NCBI RefSeq assembly: GCF_013375535.1
Contig: NZ_JABXJG010000001.1
Coordinates: 3,142,001 to 3,206,000 of the forward strand
Reading direction: 5' to 3'
Length of the DNA: 64,000 nt
Source: Sphingobium sp. 15-1
GTDB lineage: Bacteria; Pseudomonadota; Alphaproteobacteria; Sphingomonadales; Sphingomonadaceae
Below, piece by piece: positions 41,839-51,131 of the stretch. The notes below the pieces were generated by a model, which was not told where the DNA came from, did not search any database, and saw only the letters and a program-made list of their open reading frames with translations. A program made the position numbers and the translations under genes. How positions within the stretch are numbered: the first letter of the stretch is position 1; each line of letters begins with the position of its first letter.

Positions 41839-42336
41839 ATGCAGAAAGTTGCGCTGGCGGCGTTGCCGCTCGCTCTCGGTTTGGCTGCGTGTGGCAGCAA
41901 GCCGGAACCCGCACCCGAAACCGCCGAAGCGCCGATCGTCATGCAGGCCGGCGAATGGACGCTGACCCGCAAGACCACCGGCTACAACACCCCCACCGTC
42001 ACTCCGGCCGAATATCAGGCCGCACTGAAACAAGTCAGCGAGGACAAGGCCTGCATCGCCATCGACGCGGCGGGCGTGCCCGACGCGAACGCGCTCGCCG
42101 GCGCGGAAGGCAAGGACTGCACCTATAAGGACAAGCTGATCCGCAAGGGCCGGTTGATCGCGACGCTGAGCTGCACGTCCGGCAAGGGTACATCCGAAAT
42201 CGTGCTGGAGGGCAATTTTACCGCCGACACGCTGACCTTGGGCAGCACCATGACCAAGACGGAGGGCGGCAGCCCCGTCCTGCGCACCACCCATGACGTC
42301 ACCGGCAAGCGCGCCGGGGAATGCACCAAGGCGTGA
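41839..42336 (+). CDS. DUF3617-type lipoprotein (second)
   Basis: 165 residues. The lipobox LGLAAC (Cys near residue 18) is followed by a Pro/Glu-rich linker and a DUF3617-like domain: VMQAGEWTLTRKTTGYNTPT, DKACIAID, KDCTYKDKLIRKGRLIATLS and a C-terminal strand DVTGKRAGEC. It shares the Q(A/P)G(E/Q)W start and KDCTYK centre with the protein at 40933-41478, so the two are distant paralogues. The function is unknown. Confidence 0.8.
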   Translation: MQKVALAALPLALGLAACGSKPEPAPETAEAPIVMQAGEWTLTRKTTGYNTPTVTPAEYQAALKQVSEDKACIAIDAAGVPDANALAGAEGKDCTYKDKLIRKGRLIATLSCTSGKGTSEIVLEGNFTADTLTLGSTMTKTEGGSPVLRTTHDVTGKRAGECTKA

Positions 42337-42451
42337 CCGTTCCGGTCGGGCCCGTCCTTGCGGTGGGTCCGGTCCGAAATCTCCAATCCGGCGCGGCGTC
42401 TTTATGGCATGGTTCGCGCCTTATCCATCCCAAGCGTCGGGGAGTCGCCGC

Positions 42452-42925
42452 ATGCTGTTCCATCTGTCGATCGCCGCCCGCGATCCGCGCCATGTGGCCC
42501 AGGTGATCGCTGAATTCTGGCGTGGAGATGCCTTTCCCTTTCCGCCGGTCGCGGTGGGAAGCTGGATCGCGGTGGCCGGGGACGATCGCGGCACGGCGAT
42601 GGAAGTCTATCCGCTGGGCATTGTGCTGCGCGAGGCGGAAGGCGACGCCGACAGCTTTGGCGAACAGACGGAGCAGACCGGCTACACCGCCACCCATGCC
42701 GCCCTCGCCACGCCGCTCAGCCAGGCGGAAGTGATGGCGATCGCCTCCCGCGAAGGCTGGCCCGCCAAATATCGCAAGCGGGGCGGGGCCTTTGGCGTCA
42801 TCGAATTGTGGATAGAGGGCCGCCAGATGGTCGAACTGCTGACGCAGGAGATGCAGGCCGAATATCTCGCCGCCACGACAATGGACAATTTCCGCGCCAT
42901 GATGAAGGCGATGGGGCCAGCCTGA
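42452..42925 (+). CDS. Hypothetical protein
   Basis: 157 residues from ATG 42452, with GGGGAG 10 bases upstream. It starts MLFHLSIAARDPRHVAQVIA and continues WRGDAFPFPPVAVGSWIAVA and GTAMEVYPLGIVLREAEGD. A C-terminal helical part is AEYLAATTMDNFRAMMKAMG. The first strands resemble a vicinal-oxygen-chelate/glyoxalase start, but no metal set is clear. Soluble, no signal peptide. I cannot assign a function. Confidence 0.65.
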   Translation: MLFHLSIAARDPRHVAQVIAEFWRGDAFPFPPVAVGSWIAVAGDDRGTAMEVYPLGIVLREAEGDADSFGEQTEQTGYTATHAALATPLSQAEVMAIASREGWPAKYRKRGGAFGVIELWIEGRQMVELLTQEMQAEYLAATTMDNFRAMMKAMGPA

Positions 42926-43194
42926 GCGCTGCCGGGAATCCGCCCATCCCTGCTCCCGCTGGACCAAGCCAAGCCTCCAGCTATTGCCTCTCGTCAACGT
43001 CATCCCACCCAAAAGGGATCGCCCCTCGCTCCAGAATGCCCCAAGTCCCATTCCGGGACCGCTATATCGCCTATTTTTCACGGTTTTTTAAGGATTAGAG
43101 CCATCGGTCATCTTGCCGAATCATGCAGAATCGCGCACATTATCAAATGATCACCCGCATTTAGGCTCGACGGGTGTCAAGGTGGGGAAGTGCG

Positions 43195-43491
43195 ATGAGC
43201 GGTACAGGGACTCTAACGCGCGCGGATCTTGCGGAGAGCGTGAACCGTCATATTGGCCTTTCACGGGCGGAAGCGGCAACTTTAATCGAATCCATATTGG
43301 AGCATATGTCCTCCGCGCTCGAACGCGGGGAAAATGTGAAGATCTCCAGCTTCGGCACCTTCGTGCTGCGCGACAAGACGCAGCGCATGGGCCGCAACCC
43401 CAAGACGGGCGTCGAAGTGCCGATCGAACCGCGCCGGGTGCTGACCTTCCGCGCCAGCCAGACGATGCGGGACCGCGTCGCCTCGGCCTGA
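43195..43491 (+). CDS. ihfA: Integration host factor, alpha subunit
   Basis: A 98-residue HU/IHF-fold DNA-bending protein. [20 protein letters not shown], the [19 protein letters not shown] arm, and the IHF-type [20 protein letters not shown] strand with the Pro that intercalates at the kink are present. Many alphaproteobacteria encode it directly after fabH. Here it follows a spacer of about 270 bases (42926-43194) in which I see nothing else. The MerR gene follows after 67 bases, keeping the rest of the conserved order. Confidence 0.95.
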   Translation: MSGTGTLTRADLAESVNRHIGLSRAEAATLIESILEHMSSALERGENVKISSFGTFVLRDKTQRMGRNPKTGVEVPIEPRRVLTFRASQTMRDRVASA

Positions 43492-43558
43492 GGCGGGCGA
43501 TCCCCAGAATAGCCATTTTCCCGAAGGTTGACCTTGGCGCCGCTAAGGGTGCAACATC

Positions 43559-43930
43559 ATGACCATGGAAAAGGCAGAGGGCGCATTTCTGACGATCAGT
43601 GAGCTGGCGAGCGAACTCGACCTGCCGCAGCACATCCTGCGCTATTGGGAAACGCGCTTCACCCAGCTCCGGCCGCTTCAGCGCTCGGGCAACCGCCGCT
43701 ATTATCGCCCCGCCGACGTGGCGCTGGTGCGGCGCATCAACCATCTGCTGAATGTCGAGGGCTTCACCGTGCGCGGCGCGCAAAAGGCGCTTGCTGATGG
43801 CGGCGGCGATCCGTTGCCAGCTGTGCCTGAGCCCACACCGGCCAGGAATGGCGAAGTGGCTCCCAGCGCCGATTTGCTGCCCCGCCTGGAAGCCATTCGC
43901 GCCGCGCTTGCCAAGGCGATCGGGGAATAG
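43559..43930 (+). CDS. MerR-family transcriptional regulator
   Basis: A 123-residue regulator. The N-terminal winged helix is FLTISELASELDLPQHILRY, then WETRFTQLRPLQRSGNRRYY. The C-terminal part is a short helix (LLPRLEAIRAALAKAIG), so no large effector domain is present. This small MerR type is the usual neighbour of ihfA in alphaproteobacteria. Its targets are not evident. It contains no metal-binding Cys. Confidence 0.92.
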   Translation: MTMEKAEGAFLTISELASELDLPQHILRYWETRFTQLRPLQRSGNRRYYRPADVALVRRINHLLNVEGFTVRGAQKALADGGGDPLPAVPEPTPARNGEVAPSADLLPRLEAIRAALAKAIGE

Positions 43931-43953
43931 AGCGACGATCTGTTTGGATAAAA

Positions 43954-44063
43954 GGTGCTCCTGCGCAGGCAGGAGCCCCGCCCCGCCCCCAGTGGATCAT
44001 CGCACCGTTTGAACTGGGCTCTCACGAGCCAGGCGTCCCGTTCGAGTGCCTGCGCAGGAGCAC
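43954..44063. repeat. Family B palindromic repeat, copy 6 (variant B2)
   Basis: The left arm is GGTGCTCCTGCGCAGGCAGG(AGC). The right side is GGGCTCTCACGAGCCAGGCG with a spacer before CTGCGCAGGAGCACG, i.e. it carries the extra hairpin block seen at 30513 and 58468. It fills the gap between the MerR and GNAT genes. Confidence 0.85.
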
Positions 44064-44145
44064 GTTTCGCTTCAGTCAGGTCAAACAGTTCATGCCCGCC
44101 ATGTGCGTTCATTTCGAGCGCAGTCGATAAGTGGATGCATCCCAA

Positions 44146-44667
44146 TCACTCAAGCGGAGCTGCGTAGATCAGATCCCGAAACGGCGCGTCGCCCACCATG
44201 AAGACCGTTTCGCCCACTTCGACGAAGCCGTGCCGCGCATAGAAACGCTGCGCGCCCTGATTGGCCTCATGGACCGCGAGCAACAGGCGTTTCGCCCCGC
44301 GTCGCCGCGCTTCCTCCATCACCAGCGCCAGCAAGGCCGCGCCATTGCCGCCGCCCTGCCAACCGGAGAGCAGATAGATGCGCTTGAGCTCAAGATCGCC
44401 ATCCCGCCTCTCCACCGGCAAGGCGGGCGGCATCAGCAGCGCATAGCCGACCGGGGCGCCCAGCGGCGTTTCCCCGATCAGCACGGTCTGGCCGGGATCG
44501 GCCAGCGCCGCCGCATAATAGGCTTCCCCATGCGCGTCGCGGACATGGGCGATCAGCGCGTCGCCGGGATGATCATGGGCAAAGCTGGCAAGAAAGGTCG
44601 CGCCGCCCAGCAGCGAAAGCGCTGCAGCATCCCGCGCCTCCGCCCGCCGCCAGAGGATGGGCGTCAC
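44146..44667 (-). CDS. GNAT-family N-acetyltransferase
   Basis: 173 residues from GTG 44667. The upstream frame overlaps the SixA gene, whose stop lies 8 bases before. The acetyl-CoA binding loop is IYLLSGWQGGGNGAALL (R/Q-x-x-G-x-G/A), and LLLAVHEANQGAQRFYARHG and FVEVGETVF complete the GNAT fold. The substrate is unknown. It is the last gene of an apparent helicase - sixA - GNAT transcript. Confidence 0.85.
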   Translation of the reverse strand: MTPILWRRAEARDAAALSLLGGATFLASFAHDHPGDALIAHVRDAHGEAYYAAALADPGQTVLIGETPLGAPVGYALLMPPALPVERRDGDLELKRIYLLSGWQGGGNGAALLALVMEEARRRGAKRLLLAVHEANQGAQRFYARHGFVEVGETVFMVGDAPFRDLIYAAPLE

Positions 44668-44675
44668 AGCCCGGC

Positions 44676-45218
44676 TCAGCGCGAACCCGGCCCCAGCGCC
44701 GGGTCCAGGTCGCGCGGGCGCGTGAAGCTGGCGAGGGTCGCGATATTGGGCTTCACCTCGCTCCAATGATCGATCGGCAGGTCCATGACCGCGATCGAGG
44801 CGGTCGGGAACTTCACCTCCACATCCTCGCGCAGCGGGCTTGCGCCATCGTCGGGGACAAGGTCGAGGATCAGTTCCTCCAGCCCCGGATTATGCCCGGA
44901 CATCAGCACGCTGTCGGCGCTGTCGGGCAGGTCGCGGATCACGTCGAACAGGGTCGGCGTGGAGGCGAGATAGATGCGCCGGTCCCAATGCGGATCGACC
45001 GCGTCGCCATAGCTGGTGAAGAAGCTGTTCAGCGTCTCCACCACGCGCACCGCGGGGGAAGCGATGACCATGTCGAAGCCGATGTCCCGCGCCTTGGCGA
45101 ACTCGCCCATCACCAGCGCCGCCTTTTCGCCGCGACGATTCAGCGGCCGGTCGAAGTCCCGCGCAACCGGATCGTCCCAATCGGACTTGGCGTGACGGAA
45201 CAGGATCAACCGCTTCAT
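44676..45218 (-). CDS. sixA: SixA-type phosphohistidine phosphatase
   Basis: A 180-residue single-domain histidine phosphatase from ATG 45218 (GGAGC upstream). The RHG-type motif is LFRHAKSDWDD, followed by DFDRPLNRRGEKAALVMGEF and the second catalytic His in LMSGHNPGLEELIL. SixA proteins remove phosphate from phosphohistidine, for example in phosphorelay or PTS proteins. The target here is unknown. Confidence 0.92.
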   Translation of the reverse strand: MKRLILFRHAKSDWDDPVARDFDRPLNRRGEKAALVMGEFAKARDIGFDMVIASPAVRVVETLNSFFTSYGDAVDPHWDRRIYLASTPTLFDVIRDLPDSADSVLMSGHNPGLEELILDLVPDDGASPLREDVEVKFPTASIAVMDLPIDHWSEVKPNIATLASFTRPRDLDPALGPGSR

Positions 45219-45310
45219 TTTTGCTCCAGGCCCCAGAGCGTTTTCGAAGCAGGTGGGATCAACTGCTGACTCGGAAAACGCGGAAAATAATGCCTCTGTG
45301 ATCCTATGGG

Positions 45311-48046
45311 TCACAGAATGCCGGATTCGAATCCCTGATGCCCTAGCGCCATGCTCTCGCCAAGGCCAGCGCGGGAATGGCCGCTGACCGATATGATGGC
45401 CTCGTCCAGCGTCAGGCGGCGGATCGGTGTGCCGGGCGGGAAGGCGCTGAGCAGCCGGCTGGGCATGGCGGCGGAGAGGATGACGAAGCTGCCCCGGTCC
45501 TCCGCCCGCCGGATCAGCCGCCCGAACGCTTGCGCCATGCGCGCCCGGATCAGCCGGTCGTCATAGGCGCTGCCGCCGCCTGCCAGCTTGCGCGCAGCGT
45601 GCAGCACGGTCGGCTTGGACCAGGGCACGCCCTCCATCACCACCAGCCGCAGCGAATGGCCCGGCACGTCCACCCCGTCGCGCAAGGCATCGGTGCCCAG
45701 CAGCGAGGCGCGGGGATCGTCGCGGAAAATGTCGATCAGCGTGCCCGTGTCCATCGGGTCGACATGCTGCGCGTAAAGCGGCAGCCCCGCCCGGGCCAGC
45801 CGGTCGGCAATGCGCGCATGCACCGCCCGCAGCCGCCGGATCGCGGTAAAAAGCCCCAAAGTCCCGCCGCCTGCCGCCTCGATCAGCCGGGCATAGGCGC
45901 CCGACAGCGCCGCAATGTCGCCGCGCTTGATGTCGGTGACGATCAGCACTTCCGACCGCTCCGGATAGTCGAAGGGGCTGCTTGCCTCGAACTGCTCCGC
46001 GCCACGCGGCAGATGGGTGGCGCCGCTCCGGCTCGCCGCATTGTCCCAATCGCCGCCGCCTTTCAGCGTGGCGGAGGTGATCAGCACGCCTTGCGCCGGT
46101 TTCAGCACCGCCTGCGCCAGCGGCCGCGTTGGGTCCAGCCAGTGGCGGTGGATGCCGATGTCGAACTCCCGCCCCTCGATCCGCTCGACCGCCAGCCAGT
46201 CCACGAAATCCGCGTCGGCGGGTCCGCCGATCCGCGCCAGCAGCGCCAGCCAGGCCGTCACCAGATCGCGCCGCCAGCCGAGCGAAGCGATCGCCCCCTC
46301 GACCCGCGCCCGCGCCGCGCCGTCCAGCCAGTCGGGCGCTTCCTCGATCACCGCCTCCATCCGCTTGCCAAGATGGGTGAGAGGGCGCAGCAGATTGTCC
46401 AAAGCCCGCGCCGCCTCCTGCGCGGCCTCGACCAGCGCGCCATCCGGCTCGGCCAATTCGGTCTCCAGACCATAGCCCGCATCGGCCTCACCCGTATCGG
46501 CGGCCCGCGCATAGACCGTCCCGCGCACGGCGGCCAACAGCTCCTCGACCGGCCCGAACGGCTCGCCCGCGACGATCCGCTTCAGCCATTCGTCGGCGGG
46601 CAACGCCCGCGCCGCCTCCGCCGCCGCCCGGATCGCCTCGCCGCCCTGCTCGTCATAATTGGCAAGGTCCGACAGCCGCGCCGCCAGCCCGCGCCTTCGT
46701 CCTCTGGAGTTGCCCTCCGGCCCCATCACCCAGCGGCGCAGTTCGATCGCCTCCTGCCCCGATAGGGCCACGGAAAAGGTCGAATCCGCCGCGTCGAACA
46801 GATGATGGCCCTCGTCGAACACGATGCGCTGCGGCGCCTGCCCCGTCTCGCGCCCCCGCGCCGCGTTGATCATCACCAGCGCGTGATTGGCGATCACGAT
46901 GTCCGCATCCGCCGAAGCCCGCGCCGACCGCTCGACGAAACATTTCCGATAGTGCGGACAGCCCGCATAGATGCACTCGCCGCGCCGGTCGGTCAGCGCC
47001 GTCGACCCGTTGCGCCGGAACAAGGTCGGCAGCCAGCCCGGCAGGTCGCCGCCGATCATGTCGCCATCCTTGGTGAAGGCTGCCCAGCGCGCCACCAGTT
47101 GCGCCAATATCGCCGCGCGCCCCGCAAAGCCGCCTTGCAGCGCATCCTCCAGGTTCAGCAGGCAGAGATAATTTTCCCGCCCCTTGCGCACCACCACCCG
47201 CTTTGCCGCCACGGCGGGATCGGGGAACAGGCGCAAACTCTCCCGGTCCAACTGCCGCTGCAACGCCTTGGTAAAGGTGGAAATCCACACCGTCCCCTGC
47301 GCCTCCCCGGCCCAGAGCGAGGCGGGGGCGAGATAGCCCAAAGTCTTGCCGATCCCGGTCCCGGCCTCCGCCAGCAGCATATTGGGCTGGTCGCGATGCG
47401 CCTTGGGCCGGAACACCTCCGCCGCCGCCGCCGCATAGGCGCGCTGTCCCGGTCGCGCTTCGGCTCCCGCGCCGGTCAACTGCTCCAGCCGCGCCACCAC
47501 CGCGTCGGGTTGCAGCGATACCGAGCGGGGGGCAGGGCGGGGTGGGCTCTCCTCCCATTCCGGCAATTTGGAGAAGAGCCAACGCTCCGCTTCCTTCGGC
47601 TGGGCGATGCGCCCGGCCACCAGCGGCGCCCAGGGCCAGCGCAACCGATGCAGCGACTGCGCCGCCGTCCAGCCGCCCTCGCGCTCGGTCCATGACGGGG
47701 ATTCCAGCGTCGCCAGCAAAGCGCCGGTCGCCGTCTGCAGCAATTCGGGAATATCCGCTTCGCTTGCCGGACGCGGCAGGTTCAGCGCCTCGGCCAACCC
47801 CTTGGGCGTCGGCACCAGAAAGCGTGCCGGATGGATGAAGGCCCACAATTCCAGCAGATCAAGGCCATTGAGATCGGGATAGCCCAGCCGCTGCCCGGTC
47901 AACGGCGCGTTCAGCAGCAGCGTCGGCGTCTCCGCCGTCCGCGCAATGGCGGTGCCCTTGGCGACGGCCGAGGTCCGATCCCCTTCCCTGAGCCAGATGC
48001 CGCCATGGCTGGCGTGAAGGGCGGGCAGGGCGGTGGGATCGATCAC
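45311..48046 (-). CDS. DinG/XPD-like ATP-dependent DNA helicase
   Basis: 911 residues. An N-terminal domain (about 1-200) precedes the helicase core. Walker A is LLAEAGTGIGKTLGYLAP (near 229-235), with Cys of a possible 4Fe-4S cluster in RRGECIYAGCPHYRKCFVER. The DEAH-type box is IVFDEGHHLFD (near 415), and the C-terminal ATPase motifs include FWEGVDVPG-like LRDGVDVPGHSLRLVVMEGV and AFGRLIRRAEDRG. The four-Cys cluster and DEGHH fit the DinG/XPD superfamily 2 helicases that unwind R-loops or damaged DNA. GTG 48046 is the longest start, with a weak ribosome-binding site. Confidence 0.9.
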   Translation of the reverse strand: MIDPTALPALHASHGGIWLREGDRTSAVAKGTAIARTAETPTLLLNAPLTGQRLGYPDLNGLDLLELWAFIHPARFLVPTPKGLAEALNLPRPASEADIPELLQTATGALLATLESPSWTEREGGWTAAQSLHRLRWPWAPLVAGRIAQPKEAERWLFSKLPEWEESPPRPAPRSVSLQPDAVVARLEQLTGAGAEARPGQRAYAAAAAEVFRPKAHRDQPNMLLAEAGTGIGKTLGYLAPASLWAGEAQGTVWISTFTKALQRQLDRESLRLFPDPAVAAKRVVVRKGRENYLCLLNLEDALQGGFAGRAAILAQLVARWAAFTKDGDMIGGDLPGWLPTLFRRNGSTALTDRRGECIYAGCPHYRKCFVERSARASADADIVIANHALVMINAARGRETGQAPQRIVFDEGHHLFDAADSTFSVALSGQEAIELRRWVMGPEGNSRGRRRGLAARLSDLANYDEQGGEAIRAAAEAARALPADEWLKRIVAGEPFGPVEELLAAVRGTVYARAADTGEADAGYGLETELAEPDGALVEAAQEAARALDNLLRPLTHLGKRMEAVIEEAPDWLDGAARARVEGAIASLGWRRDLVTAWLALLARIGGPADADFVDWLAVERIEGREFDIGIHRHWLDPTRPLAQAVLKPAQGVLITSATLKGGGDWDNAASRSGATHLPRGAEQFEASSPFDYPERSEVLIVTDIKRGDIAALSGAYARLIEAAGGGTLGLFTAIRRLRAVHARIADRLARAGLPLYAQHVDPMDTGTLIDIFRDDPRASLLGTDALRDGVDVPGHSLRLVVMEGVPWSKPTVLHAARKLAGGGSAYDDRLIRARMAQAFGRLIRRAEDRGSFVILSAAMPSRLLSAFPPGTPIRRLTLDEAIISVSGHSRAGLGESMALGHQGFESGIL

Positions 48047-48098
48047 CCGTCCGGCTTAGGCGAACGGGAACAAAAGGGAAACCCGAAATGCGCTCGAT

Positions 48099-48455
48099 TC
48101 AGCCGAACCGGCGTCCAAATCCACCCCCGGGCCGCGCACCCAAAGTCCGGGGCTGGAACGCCGTGGGCGTCAAACGCGCCGCCCGCGCAATCTCCAGCCG
48201 GTCGAACAAAGGCCCGTCGGTCAGCTCATAGGGGAAACGAAGGCCCATCCGGTCTTTCTCCGACCATTGCACGATGGCGAAGACGACATGGCCCTCATAA
48301 TCGATCTGGCACTGGCTGCGCGCCGGCAGGCCGCAGCCCGCAATCTGGGCGCCGCCTTCGCTCAAATCGATGATCATTCCTTCCAGACTGTCGAGCACTG
48401 TCGTCACGACGACGGGTATATCGACGGTTATTCTATGACGGCTGCGCGGCTGCAT
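48099..48455 (-). CDS. PilZ-domain protein
   Basis: 118 residues. The PilZ signature RSRHRITVDIPV (RxxxR-like) followed by MIIDLSEGGAQIAGCG (D/NxSxxG) is intact, consistent with c-di-GMP binding. There are no other domains, so it is probably a small effector that acts on a partner. GGAGGGAC precedes ATG 48455. The gap of about 240 bases to lysK (48456-48696) includes TTAATCAAAGTTAA at 48503-48516, similar to a CtrA half-site pair but with 6 rather than 7 central bases. I do not call it a site. Confidence 0.9.
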   Translation of the reverse strand: MQPRSRHRITVDIPVVVTTVLDSLEGMIIDLSEGGAQIAGCGLPARSQCQIDYEGHVVFAIVQWSEKDRMGLRFPYELTDGPLFDRLEIARAARLTPTAFQPRTLGARPGGGFGRRFG

Positions 48456-48696
48456 AGTCCCTCCTGAGCCCCCTAAGCTCCCGATAAATATGCATCATCA
48501 GGGTTAATCAAAGTTAAAGACGGCGTTCCAAAACCCGCCATTCGTCTCCATTTTGACACTTGAAACCGTCCTCATCGCTCCGGATCGGAGGTTGATCGAC
48601 GTTAATGATTGTTTTGCCTTTCCGCCCGCCGCCAAGAAGTTTTCCGAGTCGTCAGATGTTTCCAACGGCCGTGAAAATGCTTAGGGGGAGCGCATC

Positions 48697-50277
48697 ATGA
48701 CCGTGTCCGAACTCATCCGCACCGCCGCGCAGGCGTCCAAGGCCTGGCCCTATGAGGAAGCCCGCAAGCTCCTGAAGCGCTATCAGAGTGCCGCGCCCGA
48801 AAAGGGCTATGTGCTGTTCGAGACGGGCTATGGCCCCTCCGGCCTGCCGCATATCGGCACGTTCAACGAAGTGCTGCGCACCACCATGGTCCGCAACGCC
48901 TATCACGCGCTGTCGGACATTCCGACCCGCCTGATTGCGTTCAGCGATGACATGGACGGCCTGCGCAAGGTGCCGGACAATGTGCCCAACCAGGCGATGC
49001 TGGCGCAGCATCTGGGCAAGCCGCTGACGGAGGTGCCCGATCCGTTCGGGAAGTTCGAAAGCTTCGCCCATCACAACAACGCCATGCTGCGGGAGTTTCT
49101 CGACCGCTTCGGCTTCGATTACGAGTTCGTCTCGGCCACCGACCGCTACAGGTCGGGCGCCTTCGATGATGCGTTGAAAAATGTCCTGCGCCACTATCAG
49201 GCCATCATGGACATCATGCTGCCGACGCTGCGCAAGGAACGGCAGGCGACCTATTCCCCGGTGCTGCCGATCAGCGCGAAGAGCGGCATCGTGCTCCAGG
49301 TGCCGGTCGAGGTGATCGACGCCGATGCCGGCCTCGTCCGTTTCGAGGATGAGGGCGAAGTGATCGAACAGTCGATCCTGTCGGGCGGCGCCAAGCTGCA
49401 ATGGAAGGTCGACTGGGCGATGCGCTGGGTCGCGCTGGGCGTCGATTATGAGATGGCGGGCAAGGATCTGATCGATTCGGTCACCCAGTCGTCGAAAATC
49501 TGCCGCGCCCTGGGCGCCCGCCCACCCGAGGGCTTCAATTACGAGATGTTCCTCGACGAAAAGGGCGAGAAAATCTCCAAGTCCAAGGGCAATGGCCTCA
49601 GCCTGGAGCAATGGCTGACCTACGGCCCGCAGGAAAGCCTGGCCTTCTACGCCTATCGCGAGCCGAAAAAGGCGAAGCAGCTCCATATGGGCGTCATCCC
49701 CCGCGCCGTGGACGAATATTGGCAGTTCCGCGGCAATTACTCCAAGCAGGCGGTCGAGCAGCAGCTCGGCAACCCGGTCCACCATATCCATGACGGCCAA
49801 CTGCCGCAGGGCGAGCTGCCGGTGACTTTCGGCCTGCTGCTCAATCTCGTGGGCGTGATGGGCGACGCCAGCCGCGAACAGGTCTGGGGCTATCTCCAAA
49901 ATTATGTCGCGGACGCCAACGCGCAGACCTATCCGGAACTGGATGCGCTGATCGGCCATGCGCTGGCCTATCACCGCGATTTCGTCGCTCCGACGCTCAA
50001 GCGCCGCGCACCCACGCAAAGCGAAGCCGCCGCTCTGCGCAAGCTGGATGAGGAACTCGCGGCGCTGCCCGAAGGCGCGACGGCGGAGGATATTCAGAAC
50101 ATCGTCTACGCCATCGGCAAGGACGAAGCCTATGGCTTTGCCGAGCTGCGCGACTGGTTCAAGGCGCTCTACCAGACTCTGCTGGGCGCCGATCAGGGGC
50201 CGCGCATGGGCAGCTTCATCGCGCTCTACGGCATCGCCAACAGTCGCCGCCTGATCGCGGAGGCGCTAGCCGCCTGA
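48697..50277 (+). CDS. lysK: Lysyl-tRNA synthetase, class I
   Basis: A 526-residue class I enzyme that charges tRNA-Lys. The HIGH-type motif is PSGLPHIGTFNEVLR and the KMSKS-type motif EKISKSKGNGLSLE. The DLIDSVTQSSKICRALG segment lies between. This archaeal-type LysRS replaces the class II enzyme in many alphaproteobacteria, so its presence fits the lineage. GGGGGAG precedes ATG 48697. It is essential unless a class II enzyme exists elsewhere. Confidence 0.96.
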   Translation: MTVSELIRTAAQASKAWPYEEARKLLKRYQSAAPEKGYVLFETGYGPSGLPHIGTFNEVLRTTMVRNAYHALSDIPTRLIAFSDDMDGLRKVPDNVPNQAMLAQHLGKPLTEVPDPFGKFESFAHHNNAMLREFLDRFGFDYEFVSATDRYRSGAFDDALKNVLRHYQAIMDIMLPTLRKERQATYSPVLPISAKSGIVLQVPVEVIDADAGLVRFEDEGEVIEQSILSGGAKLQWKVDWAMRWVALGVDYEMAGKDLIDSVTQSSKICRALGARPPEGFNYEMFLDEKGEKISKSKGNGLSLEQWLTYGPQESLAFYAYREPKKAKQLHMGVIPRAVDEYWQFRGNYSKQAVEQQLGNPVHHIHDGQLPQGELPVTFGLLLNLVGVMGDASREQVWGYLQNYVADANAQTYPELDALIGHALAYHRDFVAPTLKRRAPTQSEAAALRKLDEELAALPEGATAEDIQNIVYAIGKDEAYGFAELRDWFKALYQTLLGADQGPRMGSFIALYGIANSRRLIAEALAA

Positions 50278-50433
50278 CGGGGAACCTTTCGCCGGGATGA
50301 ACGTTTCGGCTAGTGGTCCACCCCCTTTCGGACTGATGGTGCGGTTTCCGCGCCATCGGCCGCGCCTGCCCGGGAACGAGCGGCGCGGCCAAGGGGTCTT
50401 CCATGTGGACCGCCTGCGCCATAGCGCAAAAAG

Positions 50434-50465
50434 AAACGGCCCCTCGAGCTTCCCAGGGGCCGTTT
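50434..50465. terminator. Bidirectional terminator between lysK and the RcnB-like gene
   Basis: AAACGGCCCC (50434-50443) pairs with GGGGCCGTTT (50456-50465). A-rich bases lie before it and T-rich after, so it can serve both convergent genes. Confidence 0.82.
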
Positions 50466-50485
50466 CGTTATTCAAGCCGCGCTGC

Positions 50486-50956
50486 TTACCAGAAGAAGCC
50501 GCGATGCACTTCCACCACCCGGCCGGTCCGCACATTGACCAGCAGCACGTCGTTATAATGCCTCACCCATTGCAGGTTCGCGCCGGTACGGGGCAGGCGA
50601 TAGCGATAAGGGTCGGAGACATAATAGCGCGAGCTGTAATAGTTCGGGCGCAGGCGCGATCCGACTTCCCAGCGATTATAGCGGAAGGGCGCCCGCCAGT
50701 TGCCGCCGCGATAGACGTCGCGGTGCGACCTGCGGTAATCGCGCCAATCCTCGCGCAGTTCCTGCCGGGCATCCCGTACGTCCCGGCGTTCCTCGCGGAC
50801 GTCGTGGCGGCTGCCGTAACGCTGGGCGTCGCGCAGCTCGCGCTGTTCCTGCCGCAGATCGCGGGCGCTGTCGCGCACCTCGCCGCGGGACTGGGCCATG
50901 GCGGCGCCCGGCATGACGGTGGCGGCCATCAGGCCCAAAATGATCAACTTACGCAT
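50486..50956 (-). CDS. RcnB-like exported protein (1)
   Basis: 156 residues. A signal peptide (MRKLIILGLMAATVMPGAAM, cut near AQS) is followed by a highly charged Arg/Asp/Glu helix (about 25-80, RDLRQEQRELRDAQRYG) and a C-terminal domain: GGNWRAPFRYNRWEVGSRL, DPYRYRLPRTGANLQWVR, VNVRTGRVVEVHRGFFW. The last part is the conserved RcnB end. RcnB of E. coli helps nickel and cobalt efflux, but in sphingomonads this family is expanded and its role is unclear. It is paralogous to 51924-52844. Confidence 0.85.
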   Translation of the reverse strand: MRKLIILGLMAATVMPGAAMAQSRGEVRDSARDLRQEQRELRDAQRYGSRHDVREERRDVRDARQELREDWRDYRRSHRDVYRGGNWRAPFRYNRWEVGSRLRPNYYSSRYYVSDPYRYRLPRTGANLQWVRHYNDVLLVNVRTGRVVEVHRGFFW

Positions 50957-51131
50957 AAGTCTTCTCCCAATGCTTGGTGGCTGAAAGCCGGTGGGGAGGA
51001 GAAAGCTTTTCCCGTCCCGCCGGTTCCGCCGACCACGAAGACGTTATGCCCTTCGCCGGCTGAACGGGTTGGGAATGGAATGGTCAGGAATCAGTCATTT
51101 ATGTCGCAATTTGTATCAGCGCCGGCTGGAC

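Noticed and set aside
43954..44063. CRISPR-like spaced repeats
   Set aside because: The family B elements are dispersed paired palindromes, not regularly spaced direct repeats, and no cas gene is present.
45323..45334. GGATTCGAATCC resembling a tRNA T-arm
   Set aside because: It lies inside the C-terminal codons of the helicase gene and no cloverleaf forms around it. No tRNA was found in the window.
48503..48516. TTAATCAAAGTTAA as a CtrA site
   Set aside because: The centre has 6 bases instead of the required 7 and there is no second support.
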